Origin: Serratia marcescens
GTDB taxonomy: Bacteria; Pseudomonadota; Gammaproteobacteria; Enterobacterales; Enterobacteriaceae
Length of the DNA stretch: 64,000 bases
Direction of reading: 5' to 3'
NCBI RefSeq assembly: GCF_029846115.1
Contig: NZ_JARVZZ010000001.1
Location: 3,224,001-3,288,000, forward strand
The notes under the pieces were generated by a model. That model had not been told where the DNA came from and made no database searches. It saw nothing but the letters and a program-made list of their open reading frames with translations. The position numbers were made by a program, and so were the translations under genes. Shown one piece after another: positions 17,151 to 26,802 of the stretch (positions are counted from its first letter, which is position 1; every line of letters starts with the position of its first letter).

Positions 17151-18653
17151 TTACTGCGCCGGTTCAGCGTCTTCCGCCGGGGCGCCCAGCATGGCGAACT
17201 GACCGATGAACTCCTGCAGCGACATTTTGTTGCCGTTGAGATCAACCTGGTTGTCGGCATAGTGGAACGTGCTCGCGATCACGCCGTCTTTCTGGGTGGT
17301 CAGCTTGAACATCTGGCCCATGGCCGCCAGGCCCTGTACTTGCTGCTGCGCCAGTTTCTGCGCGTCTTCCTCATTGTAACCCTGCAACAGCGCGGTTTTC
17401 GCGGTCACTTCGGTGGCCATCGCTTCCGGAATGGTCAGATTGATATCCAGCTTTTTAACCGCCTGCGCGATCAGCTGATCCGGCGATTGTGCCGGGGAAG
17501 CGGCCTTGCTCGGATCGGTCAGCGCCAGATCCAGCGTGAAGGTGCTCTCGCCCTTGCTGTTTTTCCAGCTCAGCGGTGCGATGCTGAGGCTCGGGTTGCC
17601 TTTCAGCAGCAGCGGCAGGTTCTTTTGCAGCAGTTCGGCGTTTTGCTGCTCATACACGGCCGGATCCAGGTTCTCGCCCTGTTGCAGCAGCGCCATGGTC
17701 TGGCGGTTGTAGCTGTCGGCGAAGTCTTTCAGCGCTTTGCCGTCGACGTTGTCGATTTTCAGCGCCAGCTTGCCGGCGCCGAAGTCGTTGCCCTGCACCT
17801 TGAGCGCGTCCATGGTGTAGTCGATCTGGCCGCCGATGTTGCTGCTGCCTTGCTCGCCGAACTTGCTCACCAGGTTGAAACCGTCCAACGCCACGGTATC
17901 TTTACCGTCGATTGTCAGTTTGAACTGCTTCAGCGTCATCGTCTGATCGCCGAGCTTCACGCCGAACTTGCTCTCGTTGCTGTTGCCTTTCAGGTTGAAG
18001 CCCTGGAAGGTGATCTGCTCGTTTTGACCGAATTCGTTCGGGCTGGCGAACACGATATTGTCGCTATTGGCGTCCAGCACGAATTTTTTCAGATCGCTGG
18101 ACACGTCGGCGTTAATGGTGGCGCCGCTGAATTTCAGCGAAGACTTATCTTTTTGGTAGTCCAGCGGGATGATGTCGATGGCGGACGAAGTGTCCCCGTT
18201 GTAAGAGATGCGCGAATCGGCGGTAAACAGCGATTTGCCTTTGGTGGTGTCAAACAGGCCCTTCACCGCCGGGGTATTTTCCAGCTCGGTATGCACCGAC
18301 GCCATGCTCGGCAGCAGATTGAATTTTTTCAGCTGGGCGAAGGGGAACGGGCCGTGATCGATGGTTTCCAGGAACGCCACTTCTTCACCGGCTTTCAGCG
18401 CCGCGTTTTCACTGGTATCCGTGCCGTCGGAACGCAGCACATAACGCACTTTACTGCTGAACAGGCCGCGCTGGTAATTTTCATAGCTCAGCTTGACGCC
18501 GGCTTTCGGCAGGTAGGCTTTCAGCTGGCCGTTGGCGTTGTCGACGACTTCGCCCATGTGCTGCTCGATCAGTTTCCCGGTGTACCAGGATGCCCCGGTC
18601 CATGCTGCGCCAAGAACCACAATGACGCTGACAGCGACTAACGATTTTTTCAT
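17151..18653 (-). CDS. ydgA: YdgA-family protein (DUF945)
   Basis: Protein of 500 residues, as in E. coli YdgA. It has an N-terminal signal anchor (MKKSLVAVSVIVVLGAAWTG, residues 1-20), then a long periplasmic DUF945 region rich in beta-strand. The C-terminus is acidic and ends in AEDAEPAQ. Family members are inner-membrane-anchored proteins of unclear role, linked in E. coli to swarming. The order ydgA-manA-fumC-tus matches the E. coli terminus region. Confidence 0.9.
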   Translation of the reverse strand: MKKSLVAVSVIVVLGAAWTGASWYTGKLIEQHMGEVVDNANGQLKAYLPKAGVKLSYENYQRGLFSSKVRYVLRSDGTDTSENAALKAGEEVAFLETIDHGPFPFAQLKKFNLLPSMASVHTELENTPAVKGLFDTTKGKSLFTADSRISYNGDTSSAIDIIPLDYQKDKSSLKFSGATINADVSSDLKKFVLDANSDNIVFASPNEFGQNEQITFQGFNLKGNSNESKFGVKLGDQTMTLKQFKLTIDGKDTVALDGFNLVSKFGEQGSSNIGGQIDYTMDALKVQGNDFGAGKLALKIDNVDGKALKDFADSYNRQTMALLQQGENLDPAVYEQQNAELLQKNLPLLLKGNPSLSIAPLSWKNSKGESTFTLDLALTDPSKAASPAQSPDQLIAQAVKKLDINLTIPEAMATEVTAKTALLQGYNEEDAQKLAQQQVQGLAAMGQMFKLTTQKDGVIASTFHYADNQVDLNGNKMSLQEFIGQFAMLGAPAEDAEPAQ

Positions 18654-18716
18654 AGCTCTGTTTCATCCTTTTTTCTTATCACCCTCCGTTGCGCGGGAGG
18701 GGCAAATAGGGGCCGA

Positions 18717-18738
18717 CAAAAAACGCCCGCAGGCGTTT
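18717..18738 (-). terminator. Rho-independent terminator after manA
   Basis: On the minus strand AAACGCC pairs with GGCGTTT across TGCG and is followed by six T. It is located between manA and ydgA. Confidence 0.8.
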
Positions 18739-18793
18739 AATTGTGGGGGTAGCTCTCGCTTTCAGCAAGCAATTTGCTGAAATTTATCAACGG

Positions 18794-19972
18794 TTAGGCC
18801 AGCTGGTTATAAACCCTGGCGATGCGGCCGCTGCCGCTGACGTTGACCGGGGATTCGAAAGCCCCGATAAAGCAGGATTCGCCCGGTTTGAGCGTCAGGC
18901 GTTGCCCGGATTTTTCCAGCGTCGCTTCGCCGGTGACGCAGAACACGATGGCGGCGCTCCGCTGTGCCAGCGCCTGTGGTGCGGCGGTCAAATCGTGCAG
19001 CGAGAAGGCGAAATCCTCCACCGGGATCGGGAAGAACAGCGCGTTGCCGCGTTGCTCCGGCTGGGTCAGCAGGCCGGAAGCCGGCTGCGGGCGGAACTGC
19101 AGATTAGCCAGCAGTTCAGGCACGTCGATGAATTTCGGCGTCAGGCCCGCGCGCAGCACGTTATCCGAGTTGGCCATCACCTCCAGCGCCACCCCTTTCA
19201 GGTAGGCGTGCGGCGTTTCGGCATACAGGAACATCGCTTCGCCCGGCGCGAGCTGCACCACGTTCAGCAGCAGCGGTGAGAACAGGCCGCTGTCGTCCGG
19301 ATAAAAGCCGGCGATAAAGCGCACGGTATCCCAGGGTTCCCCCTGCTGGTTGTTGAGCGCGGCTTTCAGCACGCCGAGCGCCAGCGACTTTTGCTCGCCG
19401 CTCATCGTCAACAGGCTGGCGAACAGGGTAGCGAGATGCGCGGTGTCCGGCTGTTGCAGGAAGGCGGCGATGTCGTGGTGTGCGCCGGCAATCGGCTGCA
19501 GCAGGGAAACGATATCGGCCAGTTCGCGAAAGCCGTTCATCGCCAGGAACGGCGTCAGGGCGAACACCAGCTCGGGCTTGTGGTTGGGATCTTTATAGTT
19601 GCGTTCGGCGGCGCTCAGCGGAATGCCGGCGGCATTCTCTTTTGCGAAGCCGATCTCGGCCGCCGCTTTGCTCGGGTGGACCTGGATCGACAATGGCTGA
19701 TCGGCGCAGAGTACTTTAAACAGGAACGGCAACTCGCCAAAGCGGCTTGCGACGTTGGCACCCAGCTGTTTTGGCTGGTCTTCATCGATCAGATCGCGCA
19801 GCGAACGCAGTTCGCCGTCGGCGCCCGGCACGCGGGAAGGGCTCTTGGGATGGGCGCCCATCCACAGTTCGGCCATCGGCTGATTATCCGGGTTGGCGAT
19901 GCCGTAAAGGCGGGTCAGCGCATCGTGGCTGCCCCAGGCGTAATTTTGTACCGCGTTGGTCATTTTTTGCAT
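18794..19972 (-). CDS. manA: Mannose-6-phosphate isomerase, class I
   Basis: Zinc enzyme interconverting mannose 6-phosphate and fructose 6-phosphate, for mannose use and GDP-mannose supply. 392 residues (E. coli 391). Family motifs: QNYAWGS near the start, GMENP-like GIANPDNQPMAELWMGAHPK, LSIQVHPSK with zinc ligands, and the NSDNVLRAGLTPK segment. I place the start at 19972 (MQKMTNAVQNYAWGS); in-frame codons upstream to 20014 add non-family residues. Assignment is firm. Confidence 0.96.
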   Translation of the reverse strand: MQKMTNAVQNYAWGSHDALTRLYGIANPDNQPMAELWMGAHPKSPSRVPGADGELRSLRDLIDEDQPKQLGANVASRFGELPFLFKVLCADQPLSIQVHPSKAAAEIGFAKENAAGIPLSAAERNYKDPNHKPELVFALTPFLAMNGFRELADIVSLLQPIAGAHHDIAAFLQQPDTAHLATLFASLLTMSGEQKSLALGVLKAALNNQQGEPWDTVRFIAGFYPDDSGLFSPLLLNVVQLAPGEAMFLYAETPHAYLKGVALEVMANSDNVLRAGLTPKFIDVPELLANLQFRPQPASGLLTQPEQRGNALFFPIPVEDFAFSLHDLTAAPQALAQRSAAIVFCVTGEATLEKSGQRLTLKPGESCFIGAFESPVNVSGSGRIARVYNQLA

Positions 19973-20448
19973 GTCGATAAACATCCTTAGCGTCATTGTC
20001 GTACTGGGTGACAATAATTTACTGATTTTATACGGTTAATTGAATCTGTGCCGACAACCATCATACCCCCGCGTCGGCAGGAAAAATCATGGGCGCGATC
20101 AACATAACGCCGGATAACGCCGCGCCCGGCAACGGGGCCAAAGTATAGCGTGATAACGATCGGCGCCTCAATTGGCGCGCGGGCCTCAAGGTGGCCCGGA
20201 AAACCCGCCGATCGATTATTCTTTGGAACCGCGGGATTATTGCCGATAGCCCGTTTATCCTGCATCATTATTTATTTTCCAGCATGTCAAAATATGTCGG
20301 CTGAATTTATTTTTTACCGTCTGAGCCATTCCCTTATTATTATTTTTGCACTGCGCCGGGCGATCACACGCCGAGCTTAAACCTGCGCGCCAGACCCCTT
20401 TACCGTAACGGCTAACGAGTCGATTTAACGAAACAAGAGGTCTGTTGC
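19973..20448. other. Intergenic region between manA and the small exported protein, with nested inverted repeats
   Basis: The 476 bases hold the divergent promoters for manA and the 20449 gene. CGATCGGCG (20157-20165) and CGCCGATCG (20206-20214) form a perfect nine-base inverted repeat. It encloses two short hairpins, one starting in GCGCC/GGCGC and one of GGGCC/GGCCC at 20181-20196. I see no credible ORF. The structure could be a regulatory RNA element or a decayed repeat. Confidence 0.4.
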
Positions 20449-20781
20449 ATGAAAAAACTGTTGTTGCTGTTGGGGCTTTGCACCGGCGCAGCCCAGGCGG
20501 CGGTGATTGTCACCTATCCCTACGCCGCGCCGCGCACCGTGGTGATCGCGCCGGTGCCGATCGTCGTTGCACCCGCGCCGGTCGCGGCTCCCGCTGCGAT
20601 CGCGCCTGTGGCGCATCCGTTGGCACTCACCGCCGGCGCGGTGGCGACCGGGGCCTATCGGCATAATGAACGGCAGGACGCCTACGACGAGATCAATCAT
20701 CTGCAGCAACAACGTATCGATGAACTCAATCATTTACAGGCACAGCGCATCAATAATTTTAATTTGCGTCATCCGCGTTAA
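20449..20781 (+). CDS. Small exported protein with Ala/Pro/Val-rich and coiled-coil segments
   Basis: Protein of 110 residues. A clear signal peptide, MKKLLLLLGLCTGAAQA, is cleaved at about residue 17. A low-complexity Val/Ala/Pro stretch (about residues 24-60, APRTVVIAPVPIVVAP) follows. The C-terminus has a short repeat, INHLQQQRIDE then LNHLQAQRINN, that looks like an amphipathic helix. A purine-rich AAGAGG precedes the ATG by ten bases. I do not recognise a family. It is probably periplasmic or envelope-associated. It has its own unit between manA and fumC. Confidence 0.65.
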   Translation: MKKLLLLLGLCTGAAQAAVIVTYPYAAPRTVVIAPVPIVVAPAPVAAPAAIAPVAHPLALTAGAVATGAYRHNERQDAYDEINHLQQQRIDELNHLQAQRINNFNLRHPR

Positions 20782-21009
20782 TGCTACCCACGTTTTATTC
20801 TCCAGGCTCATTCCCGGCCGTTTATTTCGCCACGGATTAACCGGTGGAAAATAACCGCGTCGTTAATGGGTAAAAGAGATGAAACGTGCTGTGAGATAAC
20901 TCTCTTAATGCGAATAGTTATTATGTCACTATACTGGGAGTGCATGCCGACGAGGGGTAGCGCGTCGGCCTAACCCTACAATTTTAGGAATTATGCTAAG
21001 GAGATAATG

Positions 21010-22407
21010 ATGGCAGGCGTTCGTATCGAAAAAGACTCTATGGGCCCCATCGAAGTACCGGCCGACAAGCTGTGGGGCGCGCAAACCCAGCGTTCTTTGG
21101 CGCATTTCCGCATTTCCTCCGAAAAGATGCCGACCGCGCTGATCCACGCGCTGGCGTTGACCAAGCGCGCCGCCGCGCAGGTGAACGTGGATCTGGGGCT
21201 GCTGCCGGCCGAACGGGGTACCGCCATCATCAACGCCGCCGATGAAGTGCTGGCGGACAGCCATGCCGACCAGTTTCCGCTGTCGATCTGGCAAACCGGT
21301 TCCGGCACCCAGACCAACATGAACATGAACGAAGTGTTGGCCAACCGCGCCAGCGAGTTGCTGGGTGGCGTGCGCGGTGAAGAGCGCAAGGTGCACCCGA
21401 ATGACGACGTCAATAAAAGCCAGAGCTCCAACGACGTGTTTCCCACCGCGATGCACGTGGCGGCGGTGATTGCGCTGCGCGAACACCTGATCCCCGAGCT
21501 GAAAGTGCTGCACAAGACGCTGAGCGACAAGGCCGAAGCTTACCGTGACATCGTCAAAATCGGCCGCACCCATCTGCAGGACGCCACGCCGCTGACCCTG
21601 GGGCAGGAGATCTCCGGTTGGGCGGCGATGTTGGCGCACAATCTGAAACACATCGAGGACAGTATCCCGCACATCGCCGAGCTGGCGCTGGGCGGCACGG
21701 CGGTCGGCACCGGGCTGAACACCCATCCGGAGTACGCGGTGCGCGTCGCTAAAGCGCTGGCGGAGTTGACCCATCAGCCCTTCGTCACGGCTCCGAACAA
21801 GTTCGAAGCGCTGGCGACCTGCGACGCGCTGGTGCAGGGGCATGGCGCGCTGAAAGGGCTGGCGGCTTCGCTGATGAAGATCGCCAACGACGTGCGCTGG
21901 CTGGCGTCCGGCCCACGCTGCGGCATCGGCGAGATTTCGATCCCGGAGAACGAACCGGGCAGCTCCATCATGCCGGGCAAGGTCAACCCGACCCAGTGCG
22001 AGGCGATGACCATGCTGTGCGCCCAGGTGCTGGGCAACGACGTGGCGGTGAACATCGGCGGTGCTTCCGGCAACTTTGAGCTGAACGTATTCCGCCCGAT
22101 GGTGATCCACAACTACCTGCAGTCGATTCGCCTGCTGGCCGACGGCATGCAGGGCTTCAACGAGCACTGCGCGGTGGGCATCGAACCGAACCGCGATCGC
22201 ATCACCCAGCTGCTGAACGAATCGCTGATGCTGGTGACGGCGCTCAACACCCATATCGGCTACGACAAGGCGGCGGAAATCGCCAAGAAAGCGCACAAGG
22301 AAGGGGTGACGCTGAAAGCTGCGGCGCTGAAGCTCGGCTACCTGACCGACGCGCAGTTCGACGAGTGGGTGCGGCCGGAAGCGATGGTCGGCAGCATGCA
22401 GAAATGA
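21010..22407 (+). CDS. fumC: Fumarate hydratase class II
   Basis: Oxygen-stable, iron-independent fumarase (fumarate to L-malate, TCA cycle), 465 residues. The superfamily signature [16 protein letters not shown] is present, as are [31 protein letters not shown] and [22 protein letters not shown] lies six bases before the ATG at 21010; an ATG directly upstream at 21007 is only three bases from it. A -10-like TATACT at 20930-20935 without a good -35 would suit an activator-dependent promoter. In E. coli fumC is SoxS-controlled. A strong terminator follows. Confidence 0.97.
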   Translation: MAGVRIEKDSMGPIEVPADKLWGAQTQRSLAHFRISSEKMPTALIHALALTKRAAAQVNVDLGLLPAERGTAIINAADEVLADSHADQFPLSIWQTGSGTQTNMNMNEVLANRASELLGGVRGEERKVHPNDDVNKSQSSNDVFPTAMHVAAVIALREHLIPELKVLHKTLSDKAEAYRDIVKIGRTHLQDATPLTLGQEISGWAAMLAHNLKHIEDSIPHIAELALGGTAVGTGLNTHPEYAVRVAKALAELTHQPFVTAPNKFEALATCDALVQGHGALKGLAASLMKIANDVRWLASGPRCGIGEISIPENEPGSSIMPGKVNPTQCEAMTMLCAQVLGNDVAVNIGGASGNFELNVFRPMVIHNYLQSIRLLADGMQGFNEHCAVGIEPNRDRITQLLNESLMLVTALNTHIGYDKAAEIAKKAHKEGVTLKAAALKLGYLTDAQFDEWVRPEAMVGSMQK

Positions 22408-22426
22408 TTGATCTGTGAGGCAACCG

Positions 22427-22454
22427 GGGGCTTACTGAGGTAAGCCCCTTTTTT
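22427..22454 (+). terminator. Rho-independent terminator after fumC
   Basis: GGGGCTTAC and GTAAGCCCC form a perfect nine-base stem with a TGAG loop, followed by six T. It lies 19 bases after fumC. Confidence 0.9.
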
Positions 22455-22468
22455 ATGGAGAAATCAAG

Positions 22469-23158
22469 ATGTCGCGCGCGCAACGTTTACTCGATCTGAT
22501 GCAGCTGCTGCGCAGCCACCGTTATCCGGTGGCGGGCCATGCGCTGGCGCAAACGCTGGGCATCAGCATGCGCACGCTGTACCGCGATATCGCTACGCTG
22601 CAGCAGCAGGGGGCGGAGATCGTCGGCGAGGCGGGTGTCGGCTATGTGCTACGGCCCGGCTTTATGCTGCCGCCGCTGATGTTCTCGCAGGCGGAAACAG
22701 AAGCGCTGGTGCTGGGGATGCGTTGGGTCAGCCGCCGCGGCGACAGCCAGCTGGCGAGCGCGGCGGGCCAGGCGCTCGCCAAGATCGCCGACGTGCTGCC
22801 GCCGGCGCTGCGGGAGGCGCTGGAGGCCAACACGCTATTGATAGCGCCGGTTCAGGCGCCGCCGGTGGCGGATGCGATGCGGGTGCTGATCCGTGACACC
22901 ATCCGCCGCGAGCGCAAGCTGCATATCGACTATCTCGATCTGGCGGGGCAGCGCAGCGAACGCCTGCTGTGGCCCTTTGCGCTGGGTTTTTTCGAGCAGT
23001 TCCAGATGCTGGTCGCCTGGTGTGAGCTGCGCCAGGCGTTTCGCCATTTTCGCCTCGATCGCATTCAGGCTGCTACGCCTTTGGAACAGCGCTATCCGCG
23101 CGGCCGGCGGCGGTTGCTGAAAGAGTGGCGCCTCAGCGAGGGCATTGCGGAGCAATAG
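22469..23158 (+). CDS. YafY-type transcriptional regulator (HTH_11 plus WYL domain)
   Basis: Protein of 229 residues. The N-terminal HTH_11 helix-turn-helix (about 1-58) reads LLDLMQLLRSHRYPV with ISMRTLYRDIATLQQQG. A WYL domain in the C-terminal half contains KLHIDYLDLAGQRSERLLWPFA. WYL proteins are usually ligand-sensing regulators. It stands just upstream of a VOC-family gene in the same direction, a pairing common in Enterobacterales, so it probably controls that gene. It follows the fumC terminator closely, with a GGAGAAATCAAG ribosome site. Confidence 0.85.
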   Translation: MSRAQRLLDLMQLLRSHRYPVAGHALAQTLGISMRTLYRDIATLQQQGAEIVGEAGVGYVLRPGFMLPPLMFSQAETEALVLGMRWVSRRGDSQLASAAGQALAKIADVLPPALREALEANTLLIAPVQAPPVADAMRVLIRDTIRRERKLHIDYLDLAGQRSERLLWPFALGFFEQFQMLVAWCELRQAFRHFRLDRIQAATPLEQRYPRGRRRLLKEWRLSEGIAEQ

Positions 23159-23248
23159 CGGCACGTTACTGCCATAAACTGTCAGTCGCACCCCTTAGTC
23201 TGTGCCTATCGGGAACCGGCCGGTTCCCATCACCCAGAGGACAGACCG

Positions 23249-23617
23249 ATGACCCTTCCCTGCATGACCCTGCTTTACGTCGACAACCCGCTGAACAGCG
23301 CCGCCTTTTATCAACGTTTACTGGGACAGGCGCCGGTAGAGCTTTCCCCTGGCTTCGCCCTGTTCGTGCTCAACAACGGCTTCAAGCTGGGAATGTGGGC
23401 CAAACAGGGGGTAAAACCCGCTGCCACGTTGACCGGTGGCGGCGGTGAACTGGGCTTTTTGTGCCAGGATCCGCAAGAGGTCGAAGCGCGCTATAACCAG
23501 TGGCGCGAACTCGGGCTGCCGATTGAGCAAACGCCGACCGAGATGGAATTCGGCTACACCTTCGTGGCGCGAGATCCGGACGGCCATCGCCTGCGGGTGT
23601 ATGCCCTCAGCGAGTAG
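23249..23617 (+). CDS. VOC-family (glyoxalase/bleomycin-resistance fold) protein
   Basis: Protein of 122 residues with the paired beta-alpha-beta-beta-beta VOC fold. An [19 protein letters not shown] opening is followed by a second module ending in [16 protein letters not shown]. This resembles the EhpR-like drug-binding or detoxifying group. Metal ligands are not obvious, so it may sequester a compound instead of catalysing. It lies downstream of the WYL regulator and overlaps the 3' end of tus by 11 bases in convergent orientation. Confidence 0.8.
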   Translation: MTLPCMTLLYVDNPLNSAAFYQRLLGQAPVELSPGFALFVLNNGFKLGMWAKQGVKPAATLTGGGGELGFLCQDPQEVEARYNQWRELGLPIEQTPTEMEFGYTFVARDPDGHRLRVYALSE

Positions 23618-24545
23618 CGTCGTCGGTATACAGATGCAGACGCGGCACCAGCAGCCGCAGCGGCCGGGCGTCGGGTTTGTAGCGGTGTTTCACCGCGTCG
23701 ACGTCGTAGTTGAGCAACTCGCCGATCTTCGGCACCGCTGCGCCGTTTTCAACCTGACACAGGGCGATCAGCGGCAGCGGGCAGGGGTGTTGCACCTGTT
23801 TTTGCTGCTGCTGATACCACACCCGAGCGATCGGCTGCACTTTGACCGGCCGCTTGATTTTCAGCGTCGCGTGCTGCGGCAGGCGGCTGACGTCGTCTAT
23901 CTCGCGGCTGACCAGGGCAGCCCACTGTTCACGGCTGTGCGGCGGTACCGCGCGGCCGGCTTTCAGGCTTTTCTCCAGCTGCGCCAGGATGTCGTCCCGC
24001 TTTACGTTTTTGATGATGTGCTTGTTGGCCCAGCCGAAGCGCACGGAGTCGGGATTGGTCAGGGCGGTGAGGGTGCGATAGGCGCTGAGGGTAATCAGCC
24101 CGTGCAGATGGGTGTGCACGAACTCGAAACGCTGCTCCGGCGCCAGGCCGGAATCGACGGTGATAATCTGTTCCAGTTCGCCCTTCAGGCGGTTGATCAG
24201 CGCCAACTGCGTTTGCAGCGCCTGATACTCCGGCTGCTCCACCGCCAGACAGAGGACGCCGGGCAGGCGCACGGCGGCCTTGCTGCTGACATTCTCCCGG
24301 TTATGGTGGATGAACAGCCGCTGATAATGCTCCAGCGCCAGATCGCGCGCCGCTTGCCCCACATGCTGTTCGACCGCGATATGTGAGATGGCCTGATGTT
24401 CCTGGCCTTTTTCAACCTCCGGCAGGCTGAACACCCGCGCCGCCAGCAACCGCAGCGGGGCGATCTGCTGCTGCAGCGCGCCGAGCGCCTGCTCCAGCTC
24501 GGTAAAGCAGGCGTTCATCCGGCCAATCACATCGTATCTGCTCAT
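23607..24545 (-). CDS. tus: Tus, replication terminus site-binding protein
   Basis: Monomeric DNA-binding protein that binds Ter sites and stops replication forks arriving from one side. 312 residues (E. coli 309). Recognisable segments are [57 protein letters not shown] and the DNA-binding [17 protein letters not shown] Ter sequence lies immediately upstream, overlapping the promoter region, as at E. coli TerB where Tus represses itself. It marks this window as part of the chromosome terminus. Confidence 0.95.
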   Translation of the reverse strand: MSRYDVIGRMNACFTELEQALGALQQQIAPLRLLAARVFSLPEVEKGQEHQAISHIAVEQHVGQAARDLALEHYQRLFIHHNRENVSSKAAVRLPGVLCLAVEQPEYQALQTQLALINRLKGELEQIITVDSGLAPEQRFEFVHTHLHGLITLSAYRTLTALTNPDSVRFGWANKHIIKNVKRDDILAQLEKSLKAGRAVPPHSREQWAALVSREIDDVSRLPQHATLKIKRPVKVQPIARVWYQQQQKQVQHPCPLPLIALCQVENGAAVPKIGELLNYDVDAVKHRYKPDARPLRLLVPRLHLYTDDATR

Positions 24546-24556
24546 CGCACGCTCCT

Positions 24557-24579
24557 ATTTTAGTTACAACATACTATAA
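24557..24579 (-). promoter_or_regulatory. TerB-like replication fork trap (Ter site)
   Basis: Read on the minus strand, the 23-base site contains AGTATGTTGTAACTAAA, identical to the E. coli TerB core. The G at position 6, whose partner C flips in the locked complex, is kept. It lies 11 bases from the tus ATG. The orientation relative to tus equals that in E. coli, so leftward forks (high to low coordinates) should be blocked. Confidence 0.93.
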
Positions 24580-24876
24580 AGGAGTAGCAGACGGGGGGCA
24601 ACATCGGCCCCTGCGCCGTAGGCAGCTTCACTGGCCACCCGGCTTACCAGCGGAAAATGCGCCATAGCGGCCTCTACGCCAGGGCACGTAATACACCCGG
24701 TACGCGTAGTGTTTTGATTCATTGATGGATTTTCTCCTGTTTGTTTGTGTTTTGTTTAATCCATTTTCCGATCGCCGTTGTCCAAACGCTGGAACAAACA
24801 GAATGGCAGGACGCTATGAGCCCTTGGGGTTATCTTTTCTTCTGTCATTAACGGGTGCTTTAAACGGAGGTTCACT
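24580..24876. other. Intergenic region between Ter and the GH3 gene
   Basis: About 300 bases of mixed composition. The T-rich stretch at 24720-24760 may hold the promoter of the GH3-digH unit. No ORF with coding character and no strong repeat was seen. Confidence 0.4.
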
Positions 24877-26673
24877 GTGGATATGAAACAGAAAGTCAAA
24901 AACATGACGCTGGAAGAGAAGATCGGGCAAAAAATCATGCTGGATTTTCGCTACTGGGATCGGAACGGTAGCAGCAATCAGGATATGACCGTCCCCGATG
25001 AAGCCATTGGCAAGCTGATCGCCGATAACCACGTGGGTGGGGTGATCCTGTTCGCCAATAATCTGAAAGACAAGCAGCAGATCAACACGTTGACGGCCTG
25101 GTATGCCGCGATGAAAACCCACGCCGGCATTCGTTTGTTTATTGGCACGGATAACGAAGGCGGTAATGTTTTCCGGCTGCCGCGCGGCGACTATGCCTCA
25201 TTCCCCGGCAATATGGCGCTGGCGGCGGCGATTGAAGGGGGCGCGGATGAACAGCTCGCCGTTGAACAGGGCAAGCTGATGGCCCAGGATATGCGTGCGT
25301 TGCATATCAATACCAACTTTGCCCCGGTCGTGGATGTCAACACCAACCCGTTCAACCCGGTGATTAACGTTCGCGCCATCAGCGATGATAAGAACACCGT
25401 TTCCCGTCTGGCAGAGAAAATGGTGGCGGGCATGAAACACCAGGGGCTGATCACCGCGTATAAACACTTCCCCGGCCACGGCAGCACCTCCACCGACTCG
25501 CATACCGGTTTGCCGCGCGTCGATCGCACGCGGGAAGAGGCCTTTGCCATCGACATCGGCCCTTACAAGCAGGCCATCGATCGCTGCGCGGCGCCGGACA
25601 TGGTGATGACCGCGCATATTCAGTATCCGGCACTGGATAACCGCCAGATCGATACCCGCAGCGGTGAAAAAATCACGGTGCCGGCCACCATGTCGCATGA
25701 AATTCAGACCCAGATCCTGCGCAATGAGTTGGGGTATGCCGGCGTAACGATTTCAGATGCGCTGGATATGGGCGCGATTGCCGAGCATTTCAGCCAGCAA
25801 GCGGCGGCTGAAAACGTCTTTGCCGCCGGGGTGGATATTGCCCTGATGCCTGTCAGCATCGCCTCGCCGGCCCAGGCGAGCCTGCTGCCGGACCTGATCC
25901 GCTACCTTGCGGACAGAGTGAAAACGGGGCATCTCAGCGAGGCTGATATCGATGCCTCGGTCGAGCGAATTTTGCGCCTCAAATTGCGCCATAGCCTGAT
26001 GGGCCATAGCGATAAACCCTGTTCTAACGACGTTGCGTCGTTAGCGCACAAGCTGGAAAAACGCATCGCCGATCGCTCCATTACCGTCGTTATCAATCGC
26101 CATAGCCTGCTGCCGTTAAAGGACAAGGCGCTGCGCTATTTTATCCTGACCCCGTGGGGCGAGCAGGCCAACGGCATTGCGCGCGTGATGGCGCAGGAGG
26201 GGTATCAGGACGTCGTTGCCGCGAAGGAAACGGAACTGAGCGACGCCCAGGTCAGGGAACATATTGCCGGCTGCGACGTGTTCTTGCTCGGAACCCTCTC
26301 AACCCGCTTCACGCCGGCTGAACAGGATGGGGTCGTTACCTCCGCAACCGGGGCGGGTAATGACAGCAGCCCTTATCCGGGCTGGTTGAAATACGCCGCC
26401 GAGCAGGGGAAAAAACGGATTCACCTCTCACTGCGCGCACCTTACGATATCGTGAACTATGCCGCAGACGTGGAGGCGGCCGTCGCCACCTATTCCTACT
26501 ACGGGTATGACAGCGGCGTGTGGCGTGGCCCTTCGATGGTCTCTTTGGCGCAGGTGCTGACGGGTAAAATCACACCGCAGGGCAAATTGCCGGTCAACAC
26601 CTGGCATGACTACGATGTAGAAACCAATACGGGCAAGGTGGCGTTCCCGCGCGGAACTGGGCTGAGCTGGTAA
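24877..26673 (+). CDS. GH3-family beta-N-acetylhexosaminidase (NagZ-like), two-domain
   Basis: Glycoside hydrolase of 598 residues. The N-terminal GH3 barrel has KHFPGHGSTSTDSH near residue 190, carrying the Asp/His dyad specific to NagZ-type N-acetylglucosaminidases, and SDALDMGAI with the likely nucleophile Asp. A C-terminal GH3_C-like domain follows from about residue 370 to 590. NagZ itself is about 340 residues, so this is a longer relative. Start is GTG at 24877, six bases after GGAGG. No signal peptide is visible, so it is probably cytoplasmic. It precedes the DigH lipoprotein gene by 129 bases, which points to peptidoglycan-fragment degradation. Confidence 0.85.
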   Translation: MDMKQKVKNMTLEEKIGQKIMLDFRYWDRNGSSNQDMTVPDEAIGKLIADNHVGGVILFANNLKDKQQINTLTAWYAAMKTHAGIRLFIGTDNEGGNVFRLPRGDYASFPGNMALAAAIEGGADEQLAVEQGKLMAQDMRALHINTNFAPVVDVNTNPFNPVINVRAISDDKNTVSRLAEKMVAGMKHQGLITAYKHFPGHGSTSTDSHTGLPRVDRTREEAFAIDIGPYKQAIDRCAAPDMVMTAHIQYPALDNRQIDTRSGEKITVPATMSHEIQTQILRNELGYAGVTISDALDMGAIAEHFSQQAAAENVFAAGVDIALMPVSIASPAQASLLPDLIRYLADRVKTGHLSEADIDASVERILRLKLRHSLMGHSDKPCSNDVASLAHKLEKRIADRSITVVINRHSLLPLKDKALRYFILTPWGEQANGIARVMAQEGYQDVVAAKETELSDAQVREHIAGCDVFLLGTLSTRFTPAEQDGVVTSATGAGNDSSPYPGWLKYAAEQGKKRIHLSLRAPYDIVNYAADVEAAVATYSYYGYDSGVWRGPSMVSLAQVLTGKITPQGKLPVNTWHDYDVETNTGKVAFPRGTGLSW

Positions 26674-26802
26674 TGGGGTAAGGACACCGGCGTCGTCTGA
26701 ACAGGGCGACGCCGATAGCTTGATAGCGTTGAGAAAGCGGGCAGTTTCTTGCTCTGCACGAAACGACATGGGATAACCGTCACTCACGGAAGGAGAACCA
26801 GA

